64,000 nt of DNA from Serinicoccus chungangensis (GTDB lineage Bacteria > Actinomycetota > Actinomycetes > Actinomycetales > Dermatophilaceae), in NCBI RefSeq assembly GCF_006337125.1, contig NZ_CP040887.1:1178001-1242000 (forward strand), written 5' to 3'. The notes under the pieces are model-generated. The model had not been told where the DNA came from, did no database searches, and saw only the letters and a program-made list of their open reading frames with translations. Below, piece by piece: positions 18,504 through 29,358 of the stretch (positions are counted from its first letter, which is position 1; each line of letters opens with the position of its first letter). The translations under genes and the position numbers were made by a program.

Positions 18504-19337
18504 TCAGTCGCTGATGCCGGTGCGCTCGACGCCCTGGACGATCCACCGCTGCAGGAGGAGGAACATCAGCAGCAGCGGCAGGATGGCGACGAGGGCGGCC
18601 ATGAAGAGCAGGCTGACCTGGGAGGTCTGCGCGGTGAGGTAGGTCGACAGCGCCACCTGCACGGTCCAGGACTCGGGGGTGCGGCCGATGACCAGCGGCC
18701 ACAGGAACGCGTTCCACGAGCCGATGAAGGTGATGGTGCCGATCGCCGCGGCGAAGCCACCGGAGTTGGGCACGACGACCCGCCAGAAGGTGCCCCACCA
18801 GGACAGCCCGTCCAGGGCCGCGGCCTCCTCGATCTCCCGTGGGAAGGAGAGGAAGAACTGCCGGAAGAGGAACGTCGCCAGCGCCTGGAAGAGGCCGGGC
18901 ACGATGAGCCCGCGCAGCGTGGAGATCCACCCGAGGGAGGAGACGAGGACGAAGCTGGGGACGAAGGTCACGGCGGCCGGGATGAGCAGGGTGACCGTGA
19001 TGAGCCAGAACACGACCCCGGACCAGCGGTAGGGGATCCGGGCCAGCCCGTAGCCGGCCATCCCGGACAGCACCAGCACCCCGACGGTCTGGCTCACCGC
19101 GATCACGGTGCTGTTGAGCAGCGCCCGACCCAGCGGAACCGTCTGGTTGTCGAGGACGGCCGAGAGGTTGCCCCACTCCCACGTCGGCGGGAGCCAGTGC
19201 CAGGTGCCGGAGGTCAGGTCGGCCTCGGTGCTGAGCGCACCGCGCAGCAGCAGGGCGAAGGGGAGGAGGAAGAGGACCGTCCCGAGCAGCAGCAGGGTCC
19301 AGCGCAGCACGGCGTACCGGCGGCGTTCGTGCAGCAC
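18504..19337 (-). CDS. Carbohydrate ABC transporter permease, MalG type (second system)
   Basis: A 277-residue permease with six hydrophobic segments and the EAA loop EEAAALDGLSWWGTFWRVVVP. The GTG start at 19337 is 1 nt from the stop of the preceding permease gene, so the genes are coupled. It is the last gene of a three-gene importer (binding protein, MalF type, MalG type). Sugar specificity cannot be told. No ATPase is encoded nearby. Confidence 0.92.
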   Translation of the reverse strand: MLHERRRYAVLRWTLLLLGTVLFLLPFALLLRGALSTEADLTSGTWHWLPPTWEWGNLSAVLDNQTVPLGRALLNSTVIAVSQTVGVLVLSGMAGYGLARIPYRWSGVVFWLITVTLLIPAAVTFVPSFVLVSSLGWISTLRGLIVPGLFQALATFLFRQFFLSFPREIEEAAALDGLSWWGTFWRVVVPNSGGFAAAIGTITFIGSWNAFLWPLVIGRTPESWTVQVALSTYLTAQTSQVSLLFMAALVAILPLLLMFLLLQRWIVQGVERTGISD

Positions 19338-19338
19338 G

Positions 19339-20247
19339 TCAGTCCCTCCCGCCGAGGCGCAGCAGGCGGGTCTGGGCGAGCGCGACCACCGCGATGAGCA
19401 CCGTGAGGATGACGGCGCCCGCGCTGCCGTCGCCGAAGTTCTGCCCGCTGCCGAGCGCCGTGTAGTAGAGGTACACCAGCGGGGGCCGGGCGTACGGCGG
19501 GTAGCCCCCGAAGCCGGCCAGGATGTTGTAGAACTCGTCGAACGCCTGGAAGGCGTTGATGAGCAGCAGCAGGAGCACGGCCGTGGACGCCGGCAGCAGC
19601 TGCGGCCAGGTGATGTGCCGGAAGACCTGCCACCCCTCGGCGCCGTCGATCGCCGCGGCCTCGTAGAGGTTGGTCGGGACCCGCTGCAGCGCGGCGAGGA
19701 AGAGGATCATGTAGAACCCCACCTGCAGCCACAGCCGGGCCGAAACGATGACGAGCCAGTACCACGGCGGGTCCGTGATCGAGAGCCACGGGACCGGGTC
19801 CAGGCCGACGAGCCCGAGCAGGGCGTTGGCCGCGCCCGAGCGCATGCCGGAGAAGATCGACATCTTCCAGATCAGGGCCGCGACGACGTAGGAGCAGGCG
19901 ACGGGCAGGAAGAAGACGGACCGGAAGAACGCCTGCATGACGCGGGTCCGGGCCACGAGCAGGGCGGTGAGCAGGGACAGCGCGAAGGTCGTCGGCACGA
20001 TGAAGGCGGCGAAGACGACGAAGGTGAGCAGCGAGTCACGGAAGGCCGGGTCCGCCAGCATGTCGCGGTAGTTCGCCAGGCCGACGAACTCGGTGGGGGT
20101 GACGGTGTTGTAGGCCTCGAAGAAGGAGAGGTAGACGCTCCAGCCGATCGGCACGTAGATGAACAGGACCAGCCCGGCGAAGAACGGGCCGACGAAGACC
20201 CAGAACCACAGGTTGACGTCGTGGCGACCGCGCAGCCGCGCCAGCAT
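19339..20247 (-). CDS. Carbohydrate ABC transporter permease, MalF type (second system)
   Basis: A 302-residue permease. Its short N-terminus (MLARLRGRHDVNLWFW) leads into six membrane segments, and the EAA loop is EAAAIDGAEGWQVFRHITWP. The ATG at 20247 shares one base with the TGA of the binding-protein gene (TGATG), which implies tight translational coupling. The much longer open frame upstream is a shadow of the binding-protein gene. Confidence 0.92.
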   Translation of the reverse strand: MLARLRGRHDVNLWFWVFVGPFFAGLVLFIYVPIGWSVYLSFFEAYNTVTPTEFVGLANYRDMLADPAFRDSLLTFVVFAAFIVPTTFALSLLTALLVARTRVMQAFFRSVFFLPVACSYVVAALIWKMSIFSGMRSGAANALLGLVGLDPVPWLSITDPPWYWLVIVSARLWLQVGFYMILFLAALQRVPTNLYEAAAIDGAEGWQVFRHITWPQLLPASTAVLLLLLINAFQAFDEFYNILAGFGGYPPYARPPLVYLYYTALGSGQNFGDGSAGAVILTVLIAVVALAQTRLLRLGGRD

Positions 20248-21548
20248 CAGCCGGTGACCCGCTCCAGCTCGGCCTCGACGACGGGCACCAGCGCGTCCAG
20301 CTCCTCCTGCGGGTCGGCCCCGTCCCGCACGACCCGGCTCATCATGTCGCTCCAGGCGGTCGCGCACTGCGGCGTCCACAGCAGCGGGGTCTGGGCGTGG
20401 CCGAACTCGGTGACGTAGCCGGCCGCGTCCGCCGCGGGACCCGAGGCCAGCACGTCGGCCTCCGGGACCAGGCTGACCCGAGAGGGCACGTGGAAGCCGT
20501 AGGACGTGGCGAAGTCGAGCTGCTTGTCGGTCTGGTCGATCCACAGCCAGCGCACGAAGTCCTTGGCCGCCTGCACGTCGGCGGCGCGGGTGGACACGCA
20601 GGAGCCGTAGGCCCCGACGGGGACCGAGGGCGACCCGCCCTCCATCGAGGGCCAGGGGATGGCCCCGAAGTCGTCCCCCAGCGCGTCGCTGATCGCGGGG
20701 AAGGTCCACAGCCCGGTCCACTGCATCGCCGTCCGCCCGGAGATGAGGGCGTCAGGGTCGAACCAGTCCTTGGCCTGCCCCAGCAGCAGCGACTCGTCGG
20801 TCCACAGGGTCCGCAGCACCGAGAGCGCCTCCGGTGCGCCGGCGCTGTCGAACCCGACCTGCTCGCCGTCCAGGTAGTCCAGGCCGGCCGCCCACAGCAT
20901 CGGACCACCCATCAGCCCGGCGCCGCCGTCGTTGCCGAGGAAGAGGCCCTTGACGTCGCCGCGGGTCAGCTCGCGCGCGGCGGCGACGAGCTCGGGGATC
21001 TGCTGCGGCGCGTCGATGCCGGCCCCCTCGAGCATGCTCCTGCGGTAGACGAGGACCTGCATGTCCAGCACCTGGGGGACCGCCCAGATCTTGCCGTCGT
21101 AGGTCATCCGCTCGATGAGGGAGGGGGTGAAGTCGTCGAGGGTGTCGCCGAACAGGTCGGTGAGGTCGGCCACCTGGTCACCGCGGATCATGTCGATGGT
21201 CGGCCCGTTGCCGTACTCGAAGACGTCGGGGCCGGCGTCGGTGAGCAACGAGGCGGCCGTGGTCTGGTCGTAGTCCCCGGGCTTCCAGAAGACGGTGACG
21301 TCGGCGGCCTCGTAGTCCGCGGCATACCGCCGCACGGCCTCCTGCGTCCCCTCCTCGCCGTACTGGTGGTACCACTGCGCGATGCTGGGCCGCCCGCCGC
21401 TCGACCCCGCGGCGTCCTGGTCCGAGGAACCCTCGCGCCCGGTGTTGTCGCCGCAGGCGGCCAGCGAGGCGCCGAGCGCGCCGACGCCGCCGAGTGCGAG
21501 CATGCGCCGCCGGGACAGGGTCGGGAGCGGTCGGTGCGGGCGGGCCAT
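20247..21548 (-). CDS. Sugar ABC transporter substrate-binding protein, Tat lipoprotein
   Basis: A 433-residue extracellular receptor of the UgpB/MalE-like family. The signal has a twin-arginine motif (SRRRMLAL) followed by the lipobox SLAAC, so it is probably exported folded by Tat and then lipidated. The mature part begins IAQWYHQYGEEGTQEAVRRY, typical for this receptor class. AGGAGGACC lies in front of the ATG at 21548. It is the first gene of the three-gene importer and is divergent from the L,D-transpeptidase gene. The ligand is unknown, and no linked glycosidase or regulator suggests one. Confidence 0.9.
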   Translation of the reverse strand: MARPHRPLPTLSRRRMLALGGVGALGASLAACGDNTGREGSSDQDAAGSSGGRPSIAQWYHQYGEEGTQEAVRRYAADYEAADVTVFWKPGDYDQTTAASLLTDAGPDVFEYGNGPTIDMIRGDQVADLTDLFGDTLDDFTPSLIERMTYDGKIWAVPQVLDMQVLVYRRSMLEGAGIDAPQQIPELVAAARELTRGDVKGLFLGNDGGAGLMGGPMLWAAGLDYLDGEQVGFDSAGAPEALSVLRTLWTDESLLLGQAKDWFDPDALISGRTAMQWTGLWTFPAISDALGDDFGAIPWPSMEGGSPSVPVGAYGSCVSTRAADVQAAKDFVRWLWIDQTDKQLDFATSYGFHVPSRVSLVPEADVLASGPAADAAGYVTEFGHAQTPLLWTPQCATAWSDMMSRVVRDGADPQEELDALVPVVEAELERVTG

Positions 21549-21727
21549 GGTGGTCCTCCTGGGGCGATGGGTGTGACAACCTGGGGTGAGGTGCAGCATA
21601 GGCGTGCGCCGGGGACGGGGCGCGGGCGATCGCCTCGACATCACGATTCGGCAACACCAGGAGCGGCGGGGGACCTCGGGGTCCCGCGGCCGCGTCTACT
21701 GGTCAGCAAGCGAGGAAGGGGACACAC

Positions 21728-22546
21728 ATGCGCAGGCAGAGGTATGCGTGGGCGGCCGGGCGGCTGCGGACCACGCCGCTGCCCCGCCGGGCCCTGGTCA
21801 AGGGCGGTGCGGGGCTCATGACGGGGGCCGTCGTCGGGGGTCTGCAGGACGACGGGGGCCTGTTCGTGCTCCCGCCGGAGCCCGAGCCCGAGCCGGTGGA
21901 GGCGGAGCCGGACCCGGAACCCGAGCCCGAGCCGGTGGAGTCGCCGCCCCCACCGGTCCTGGAGCGGGGCAGCGGGGGCGAGGCGGTCTGGGTGCTGCAG
22001 GAGCAGCTGGGGGCGGCCGGCTACTGGTGCGGCGCACCTGACGGCGGGTTCGGCCACTTGACCCAGCAGGCCGTGTGGGCCCTGCAGAAGGCCCACGGCC
22101 TGTGGCGCGACGGTGTCGTGGGGCCGAGCACCCGCGCGGCGCTGGCCACCGGCTACCGCCCGGCGCCGGCCTACGGCGGCGACCACGTCGAGGTCCACCT
22201 CGCCTCCCAGCTGCTGCTCGTGGTGCGCGGGGGAGCGACGCTCATGACGCTCAACACCTCGACCGGCAACGGCGAGCCGTACACCTTCAAGGACCACGAG
22301 TACGACGCGCGCACCCCGACCGGGGACTTCCAGGTGTGGCTCACCCACAGCGAGGGCTGGCAGGACGGCGAGCTGGGCAAGATGTACCGGCCCATGTACT
22401 ACTTCGGCAACTACGCCGTGCACGGATCGATGTCCATCCCGCCCGTCCCGGCCTCGCACGGGTGCGCCCGGATCTCGGTGGACGCCATGGAGATGTTCTG
22501 GTCCCAGGGCCTGCTGGCCATGGGTCACCGCGTCGTCGTGCTCTGA
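21728..22546 (+). CDS. L,D-transpeptidase with peptidoglycan-binding domain
   Basis: A 272-residue secreted or anchored cell-wall enzyme. A basic N-terminus with a weak hydrophobic stretch (VKGGAGLMTGAVVGG) is followed by a Pro/Glu linker (residues about 48-78). A PG_binding_1 domain follows (VWVLQEQLGAAGYW through GPSTRAAL), and then a YkuD catalytic domain. The active-site block HGSMSIPPVPASHGCARIS holds the catalytic His and Cys. It would make 3-3 cross-links or tether proteins to peptidoglycan. GAGGAAGGGG precedes the ATG. The N-terminal signal is poor for its class, but the Pro-rich linker supports export. Confidence 0.9.
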   Translation: MRRQRYAWAAGRLRTTPLPRRALVKGGAGLMTGAVVGGLQDDGGLFVLPPEPEPEPVEAEPDPEPEPEPVESPPPPVLERGSGGEAVWVLQEQLGAAGYWCGAPDGGFGHLTQQAVWALQKAHGLWRDGVVGPSTRAALATGYRPAPAYGGDHVEVHLASQLLLVVRGGATLMTLNTSTGNGEPYTFKDHEYDARTPTGDFQVWLTHSEGWQDGELGKMYRPMYYFGNYAVHGSMSIPPVPASHGCARISVDAMEMFWSQGLLAMGHRVVVL

Positions 22547-22550
22547 GCCG

Positions 22551-23091
22551 GCCCGGGCACTGGTCTACGTCCTGGGCCTGCTCGCGCTCGCGGTGACCCT
22601 GCTCGTGGGCCGGTCCTTCGTCCGCGAGCACGTCGTCGGTGTGCGCCGTGGACTCGCCGTCGTCGTCGTGCCTGCTCACCGGCAGCCGACGGGTCATGGA
22701 CGTGCTGTTCTCCTTCGGCCTGTGGGCGTGGGCCAGCTTTGCCTACCCGCAGAACATCCAGCCGCCGACGACGCTGCTGGGCCTGAGCTTCTTCGTCAAC
22801 CACGCCGTCACGCTGCTGCTGCCCGCGCTGGCCTGGCTCACGACGGACTGGCGACCCTCCGTCCCAGCCCTCTGGCGGGCGTTCGGCTGGTTCGGCCTCT
22901 ACCTCTGCGTCGCGGTCGCCGCCAACGCGGCCTTCGACGGCAACTACTTCTACCAGCGCGAGCGCCCGCTGCTGCCCTGGCTCGGGCAACCGGGCTACCT
23001 CCTGGCCTCGGTCCTCGCGACCCTCGCGCTCTTCTGGCTGGGGTATGCCGTGAGCCGGCTGGCTCAGCTGCCGGCGCGCCGCTTGTTGTAG
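22551..23091 (+). pseudogene. Decayed TIGR02206/YwaF-like membrane protein gene
   Basis: From 22639 the frame encodes a hydrophobic C-terminal half resembling TIGR02206 membrane proteins (LSFFVNHAVTLLLPALAW, then FDGNYFYQRERP). The region just upstream, 22551-22690, encodes a membrane-helix-like stretch (LVYVLGLLALAVTLL) in a different frame, with no start codon and no ribosome-binding site. The family is normally about 220-240 residues, but only about 180 codons fit here. It therefore looks like an internally deleted, frameshifted remnant, though a short expressed protein from ATG 22696 is not excluded. Its 3' end overlaps the convergent gguB gene by 28 nt. The rest of the 22547-23063 gap holds nothing else recognisable. 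Confidence 0.5.
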
Positions 23092-24232
23092 ACGTCGAAG
23101 GCGACCGCGAGCAGCAGCACCAGGCCCTTGACCAGCTGCTGGGTGGACTGGTCGGCACCCATGAGCTGCATGCCGTTGGACATGACGGCCATGATGAGGC
23201 CGCCGATCATGGCCCCGGTGACCCGGCCCACGCCTCCGGTCACCGCGGCCCCGCCGATGAAGCAGGCGGCGATTGCGTCCAGCTCGAACATGTTGCCGGC
23301 GCCCGGCTGGGCACCGTTCATCCGGGACGAGAACACGACGCCGGCGATGCCGGAGAGCAGACCCATGTTGACGAAGATGAGGAAGTTGACCTTCTTGACC
23401 TTGACGCCGGAGAGCTTGGCGGCGGTGAGGTTGCCGCCGATGGCGTAGACGTTGCGGCCGAAGACGGTCTTCTGCGTGACGAGCCCGTAGATGAGGATGA
23501 GGACCGCGAGCAGGATGAGCACGTTGGGCAGGCCGCGGCTCTGGGCGAGCTGGTAGCCGAACCACATGACCACCGCGCCGACCGCCACGATCTTCAGCAC
23601 GAACAGCGGCAGCGCCCCGACCTCCTGCTCGTAGGAGACCGCGGCCCGGCGCTGGCGCCAGGCGTTCACGGCATACCCGAGGACGGCGACGGCGAAGATC
23701 ACGAGCGTGAAGACGTCCACGCCGTAGCCGCCCAGGATGCCGTTCTGGAACCCGTTGGCGATCTGGTAGTAGGTGCCGCCGAAGGGGGACAGCGACACGT
23801 TGTCCAGGACCTGGAAGGTCAGGCCGCGGAAGATGAGCATCCCCGCGAGGGTGACGATGAAGGCGGGGATCCCGACGTAGGCGACCCAGAACCCCTGCCA
23901 GCACCCGGCCAGCACGCCCACCGCGAGGGCCGCGAGCACCCCGACCCACCACGGCATACCGCTGCGGATCGAGACCACCGCCGCGGTCGCCCCGGTCAGG
24001 GCCACGAGGGACCCGACGGACAGGTCGATGTGCCCGCCGATGATGACGATGATCATCCCGATCGCCAGGATGAGGATGTAGGAGTACTGCAGCACGATGT
24101 TGGTGAGGTTGCCCGGCGTGAGGAAGCTGGGGTGCAGGACCGAGAAGAAGCCGACGATCACCACCAGCGCCAGCAGGATGCCGCTCTGACGGATGTTGCT
24201 GGTGAGCAGGTCCTTGAGGTTGAGCGTCCCGG

Positions 24233-24236
<4 letters not shown>
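23064..24236 (-). CDS. gguB: Monosaccharide ABC transporter permease, GguB/XylH type
   Basis: A 390-residue permease of the ribose/xylose family (BPD_transp_2), with about ten hydrophobic segments. It has the family signature [16 protein letters not shown] near the N-terminus and [19 protein letters not shown] in the cytoplasmic loop. It works as the channel for the sugar captured by the ChvE-like receptor, with the double ATPase GguA. The ATG at 24236 overlaps the stop of gguA by 4 bp. It is the last gene of the arabinose operon, and its 3' end converges on a decayed gene. Confidence 0.92.
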
Positions 24237-25777
<1,541 letters not shown>

Positions 25778-25827
25778 GGAGCTCCTCACGGGGGGACCGC
25801 GCGGGTGCGCGGTGGGGAAGGGGCGCC

Positions 25828-25858
25828 CCTGACCCGTCGTCGGACGCGACGGGTCAGG
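25828..25858 (-). terminator. Intercistronic hairpin between chvE and gguA
   Basis: CCTGACCCGTCG (25828-25839) and its exact complement (25847-25858) form a 12-bp stem with a 7-base loop, just after the stop of the binding-protein gene. It is placed like the 7447-7494 hairpin of the first importer, so partial termination favouring the receptor is likely. Confidence 0.6.
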
Positions 25859-25876
25859 AGCGGTCGGGCAGGAGGG

Positions 25877-27037
25877 TCACTCGGCGACGCCGGAGTCGAC
25901 CTCCTCCTGGGTCCAGTAGCCCGAGTCGATGAGCAGCTCGGTGATGTTGTCCTGGTAGACCACGTCGGACTCCAGCAGGTAGGAGGGGACGACCTTGACG
26001 CCGTTGTCGTAGCTCTCGGTGTCGTTGGCCTCCGCCTCCTCGCCGGCCATGTACGCCTCGACCGTGACGACGGCCTGGTCGGCGAGCTTGCGGGTGTCCT
26101 TGAAGATGGTCGACTGCTGGACGCCGTCGGCGATGAGCTTCACCGAGGCGATCTCGGCGTCCTGGCCGGTGACGACAGGCAGCCCGTCCTCGATGGTGTC
26201 GCCCATGCCGTCGTTGCGGAGCGCGGTGATGATGCCGCGGGACAGGCCGTCGTAGGGCGAGAGCACGCCGTGCAGCTCGGTGCCGTCGCTGTAGGTGCTG
26301 GTGAGCAGGTCCTCCATGCGGCGCTGCGCGGTCTCCTGCTGCCAGCGCAGCGTGGCCGCCTGCTCGATGTCGGTCTGGCCCGAGGGCACCTCGAGGGTGC
26401 CGTCCTCCATGTAGGGCTGGAGCGTGTCCATCGCCCCGTCCCAGAAGAAGTGGGCGTTGTTGTCGTCCAGCGACCCGGCGAACAGCTCGATGTTGAAGGG
26501 TCCCTCCGCGTCGCCCTCGGAGCCGTCCTCGTTGAGGACGCCGAGCCCGACCAGCAGCGCGGTGGCCTGCTGCACACCGACGTTGTAGTTGTCGAAGGTG
26601 ACGTAGAAGTCGACGTTCTCGCTGTCCCGGATGAGCCGGTCGTAGGAGATGACCGGGATGCCCGCGGCGGCGGCGGCGTCGAGCTGGCTGGACAGCGCGG
26701 TGCCGTCGATGGCGGCGATGACCAGGGCGTCGGCCCCGTTGGTGATCATCTGGTCGATCTGCTGGCTCTGGGTGGGGATGTCGTCGTTGGCGAACTGCAG
26801 GTCGACGTCGTAGCCCGCCTCGGTGAGCCCGGCCTCGACGGCGTTGCCGTCGGCGATCCAGCGCTCGGAGGTCTGGGTGGGCATGGCGACACCCACGGTG
26901 CCGCCCTCCCCCCCTCCGTCCCCGGACGCGCCGCCCTCGTCGGCGCTGCCGCTGCCCGCGCCCTCGCCGCCGCAGGCCGCGAGGCTGAGGGCGAGCGTCG
27001 CACCGGCGGCGATGGCGGTGTACCTACGGATCATCAT
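25877..27037 (-). CDS. chvE: Multiple-sugar-binding lipoprotein, ChvE-like
   Basis: A 386-residue lipoprotein. The signal MMIRRYTAIAAGATLALS ends in the lipobox LAAC, followed by a Gly/Ser/Asp linker of about 25 residues. The mature domain begins VGVAMPTQTSERWIADG and shows the ChvE pattern (ALVIAAIDGTALSSQL, IPVISYDRLI, VTGQDAEIASVKLI). ChvE-type receptors bind arabinose, xylose, glucose and galactose. Because this gene lies in one transcription unit with araBDA, L-arabinose is the likely ligand here. AAGGAG lies 6-7 nt before the first of two ATG codons. The gene is 78 nt downstream of araA. Confidence 0.92.
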   Translation of the reverse strand: MMIRRYTAIAAGATLALSLAACGGEGAGSGSADEGGASGDGGGEGGTVGVAMPTQTSERWIADGNAVEAGLTEAGYDVDLQFANDDIPTQSQQIDQMITNGADALVIAAIDGTALSSQLDAAAAAGIPVISYDRLIRDSENVDFYVTFDNYNVGVQQATALLVGLGVLNEDGSEGDAEGPFNIELFAGSLDDNNAHFFWDGAMDTLQPYMEDGTLEVPSGQTDIEQAATLRWQQETAQRRMEDLLTSTYSDGTELHGVLSPYDGLSRGIITALRNDGMGDTIEDGLPVVTGQDAEIASVKLIADGVQQSTIFKDTRKLADQAVVTVEAYMAGEEAEANDTESYDNGVKVVPSYLLESDVVYQDNITELLIDSGYWTQEEVDSGVAE

Positions 27038-27115
27038 GGGTGTCTCCTTGGGTGTGGTCCCGCGGGTGCGGGGGTCGGACGGTGGTCGTGCGGGTGGGTA
27101 TGCGGTGCGGTCGCC

Positions 27116-28630
27116 TCAGACGCCCTGCGCGAGGCGGTGGTAGGCCTGGTTCCAGCGCACCTCGCGGGCGAACCCGCGGGTGGTGGTGTCCTGGTCGATG
27201 ACCAGCAGCTCGGTGCCCGACATCGCGGCCCACTCCTCGATGACCGGCACGCCCACCTGGGTGCTGAGGACGGTGTGGTGGGCCGCGCCGGCGGTGAGCC
27301 AGGCCTCCGCCGAGGTGGCGAGGTCCGGCTGCGGGCGCCAGACGGCGTGGGCGACGGGAAGGTGGGGCAGCGGGGCGTCCGGGGCGACGACGTCGACCGC
27401 GTTGGCGGTGAGCCGGAAACGGTCCCGCATGTCGGTCATCGCCACCACCACCCCGGGTCCGGGGTCGGCGTGGAAGACCAGGCGGACCGGGTCCTCACGG
27501 TCGCCGATGGCGAGCGGGTGCACCTCGAGGCGCGGCCGGGAGGTCGTCAGGGACGGGCAGATCTCGAGCATGTGGGCCCCGAGGACCTTCTCCGCACCGG
27601 GGGTGAGGTCGTAGGTGTAGTCCTCCATGAGGGAGGCCCCGCCGGGCAGCCCGGCGCCCATGACCTTGGCGGCGCGCACGAGGACGGCGGTCTTCCAGTC
27701 GCCCTCGGCGCCGAAGCCGTAGCCGGCGGCCATGAGGCGCTGGACCGCGAGGCCGGGCAGCTGCTTCAGGCCGCCCAGGTCCTCGAAGGTCGTGGTGAAG
27801 GCGGTGGCGCCGAGGGACTCCAGCAGGGTGCGCAGCGCCACCTCCTGGCGGGCGCCGTCGCGCAGCGACTCCGCCCGGTCCCCACCGGGACGCAGCTCGG
27901 GTGCCACGTCGTAGAGGTCGAGGTACTCGTCGACGAGCGCGTCGACCTCGGGGTCGCCCACCTCGGCGACCGCGGCCACCAGGTCATTGACGCCCCACGT
28001 GTTGACCGAGACGCCCAGCCGGATCTCGGCCTCGGTCTTGTCGCCCTCGGTCACGGCCACGTTGCGCATGTTGTCGCCGAACCGGGCCAGCCGCAGCGAG
28101 CGGGTCGCGGCCCAGCCGGCGGCCGCCCGGGCCCAGTCGCCGACGCGGCGCTGGACGGGCTCGTGGGAGACGTGCCCGACGACGGTGCTGCGCCGCACGC
28201 CCATCCGGGTCTGCAGGTAGCCGAACTCGCGGTCCCCGTGGGCGGCCTGGTTGAGGTTCATGAAGTCGAAGTCGATGGTCGACCAGGGCAGCTCGACGTT
28301 GGCCTGGGTGTGCAGGTGCAGCAGCGGGCGGTCCAGGGCGGCCAGGCCGGCGATCCACATCTTGGCGGGGGAGAAGGTGTGCATCCAGGCGATGAGCCCG
28401 AGGCAGCCCTCGTGCGCGTTGGCCTCCAGGGCGAGACGGTGGATCGCCTCCCGGTCGGTCAGCACGGGCTTCCAGACGACCCGGACGGGGACGGCGTCGG
28501 CGTCGTCCAGCGCGCGGGCGATGGCCTGGCTCTGCTCGGCGACCTGCCGCAGGGTCTCCTCGCCGTAGAGGTGCTGGCTGCCGGTGCAGAACCAGATCTC
28601 GGCGTCCTCGGTGCGGGGCTGCGCGCTCAT
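27116..28630 (-). CDS. araA: L-arabinose isomerase
   Basis: A 504-residue AraA of normal length (about 500). It has the N-terminal [17 protein letters not shown] strand, [27 protein letters not shown], and [18 protein letters not shown]. The catalytic/metal segment [34 protein letters not shown] and the MEDYTYDL and [10 protein letters not shown] motifs supply the Mn-binding Glu and His residues. It converts L-arabinose to L-ribulose in the cytoplasm. The ATG at 28630 overlaps the araD stop by 4 bp. The long upstream extension of the open frame is a shadow of araD. Confidence 0.97.
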   Translation of the reverse strand: MSAQPRTEDAEIWFCTGSQHLYGEETLRQVAEQSQAIARALDDADAVPVRVVWKPVLTDREAIHRLALEANAHEGCLGLIAWMHTFSPAKMWIAGLAALDRPLLHLHTQANVELPWSTIDFDFMNLNQAAHGDREFGYLQTRMGVRRSTVVGHVSHEPVQRRVGDWARAAAGWAATRSLRLARFGDNMRNVAVTEGDKTEAEIRLGVSVNTWGVNDLVAAVAEVGDPEVDALVDEYLDLYDVAPELRPGGDRAESLRDGARQEVALRTLLESLGATAFTTTFEDLGGLKQLPGLAVQRLMAAGYGFGAEGDWKTAVLVRAAKVMGAGLPGGASLMEDYTYDLTPGAEKVLGAHMLEICPSLTTSRPRLEVHPLAIGDREDPVRLVFHADPGPGVVVAMTDMRDRFRLTANAVDVVAPDAPLPHLPVAHAVWRPQPDLATSAEAWLTAGAAHHTVLSTQVGVPVIEEWAAMSGTELLVIDQDTTTRGFAREVRWNQAYHRLAQGV

Positions 28631-29358
28631 GCTGGTTCCTGCTCCTGGTGCGGCTCGGCGGTCGGCGCGGCGGGTGCCTGGCCGTAGACGTTCTGGTAGC
28701 GGTCGTAGAGGGCGTCGACGTCGCGCTGGTCGAGAGGGGTGAGGGGACCGAGCTGTCGGGCGAGGTGGAGGGTCCGGGCGACCTCCTCCACCATGACCGC
28801 AGCCTTGACCGCGGCCCGGGCGTCGACACCGACGGTGAACGGACCGTGGCTGCGCATGAGGACCGCCGGGCTGCGCGACCCGCGCAGGGTCTCCACGATG
28901 CCGCGGCCGATCGAGTCGTCCCCGATGAGCGCGAACGGGCCGATGGGGACCGGACCCCCGAACTCGTCGGCCATCATGGTGAGGGCGCAGGGGATCTCCT
29001 CGCCCAGCGCCGCCCAGGCCGTGGCGTAGGGGGAGTGGGTGTGCACGACGCCGCCGACATCCGGCCGATGCCGGTAGACGTAGGCGTGGGCCGCGGTGTC
29101 GGAGCTGGGACGGTGCGCGCCGTCGACGAGCTCGCCGTCGAGGTCGCAGACGACCATGACCTCCGGCGAGAGCTCGTCGTAGCGCACGCCGGAGGGCTTG
29201 ATGACGAAGAGGTCGGTGCCGGGGACCCGCTGCGAGACGTTGCCGGCCGTCCAGACGACCAGGTCCCACCGGGGCAGCTCGTCGTGCAGGCGGGACACGA
29301 CCTCCCGGACCTCGGCGATCCGGCCCCGGACCTCACGGGAGAAGGACTGCAGGCTCAT
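28627..29358 (-). CDS. araD: L-ribulose-5-phosphate 4-epimerase
   Basis: A 243-residue class II aldolase-family epimerase. It has [24 protein letters not shown] (phosphate and active-site loop), [28 protein letters not shown] with the two metal-binding His residues, and [10 protein letters not shown] with the third. It converts L-ribulose-5-phosphate to D-xylulose-5-phosphate, feeding the pentose phosphate pathway. It overlaps araB upstream and araA downstream by 4 bp each. The C-terminus carries a short Ala/Pro/Glu tail that is probably disordered. Confidence 0.96.
   Translation of the reverse strand: MSLQSFSREVRGRIAEVREVVSRLHDELPRWDLVVWTAGNVSQRVPGTDLFVIKPSGVRYDELSPEVMVVCDLDGELVDGAHRPSSDTAAHAYVYRHRPDVGGVVHTHSPYATAWAALGEEIPCALTMMADEFGGPVPIGPFALIGDDSIGRGIVETLRGSRSPAVLMRSHGPFTVGVDARAAVKAAVMVEEVARTLHLARQLGPLTPLDQRDVDALYDRYQNVYGQAPAAPTAEPHQEQEPA

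Noticed and set aside
14173..19182. A 1669-codon minus-strand open frame opposite the hydrolase and SNF2 genes
   Set aside because: It is a GC-driven shadow: low-complexity Arg/Pro/Gly/His sequence, no domain, and it lies antisense to genes with clear motifs.
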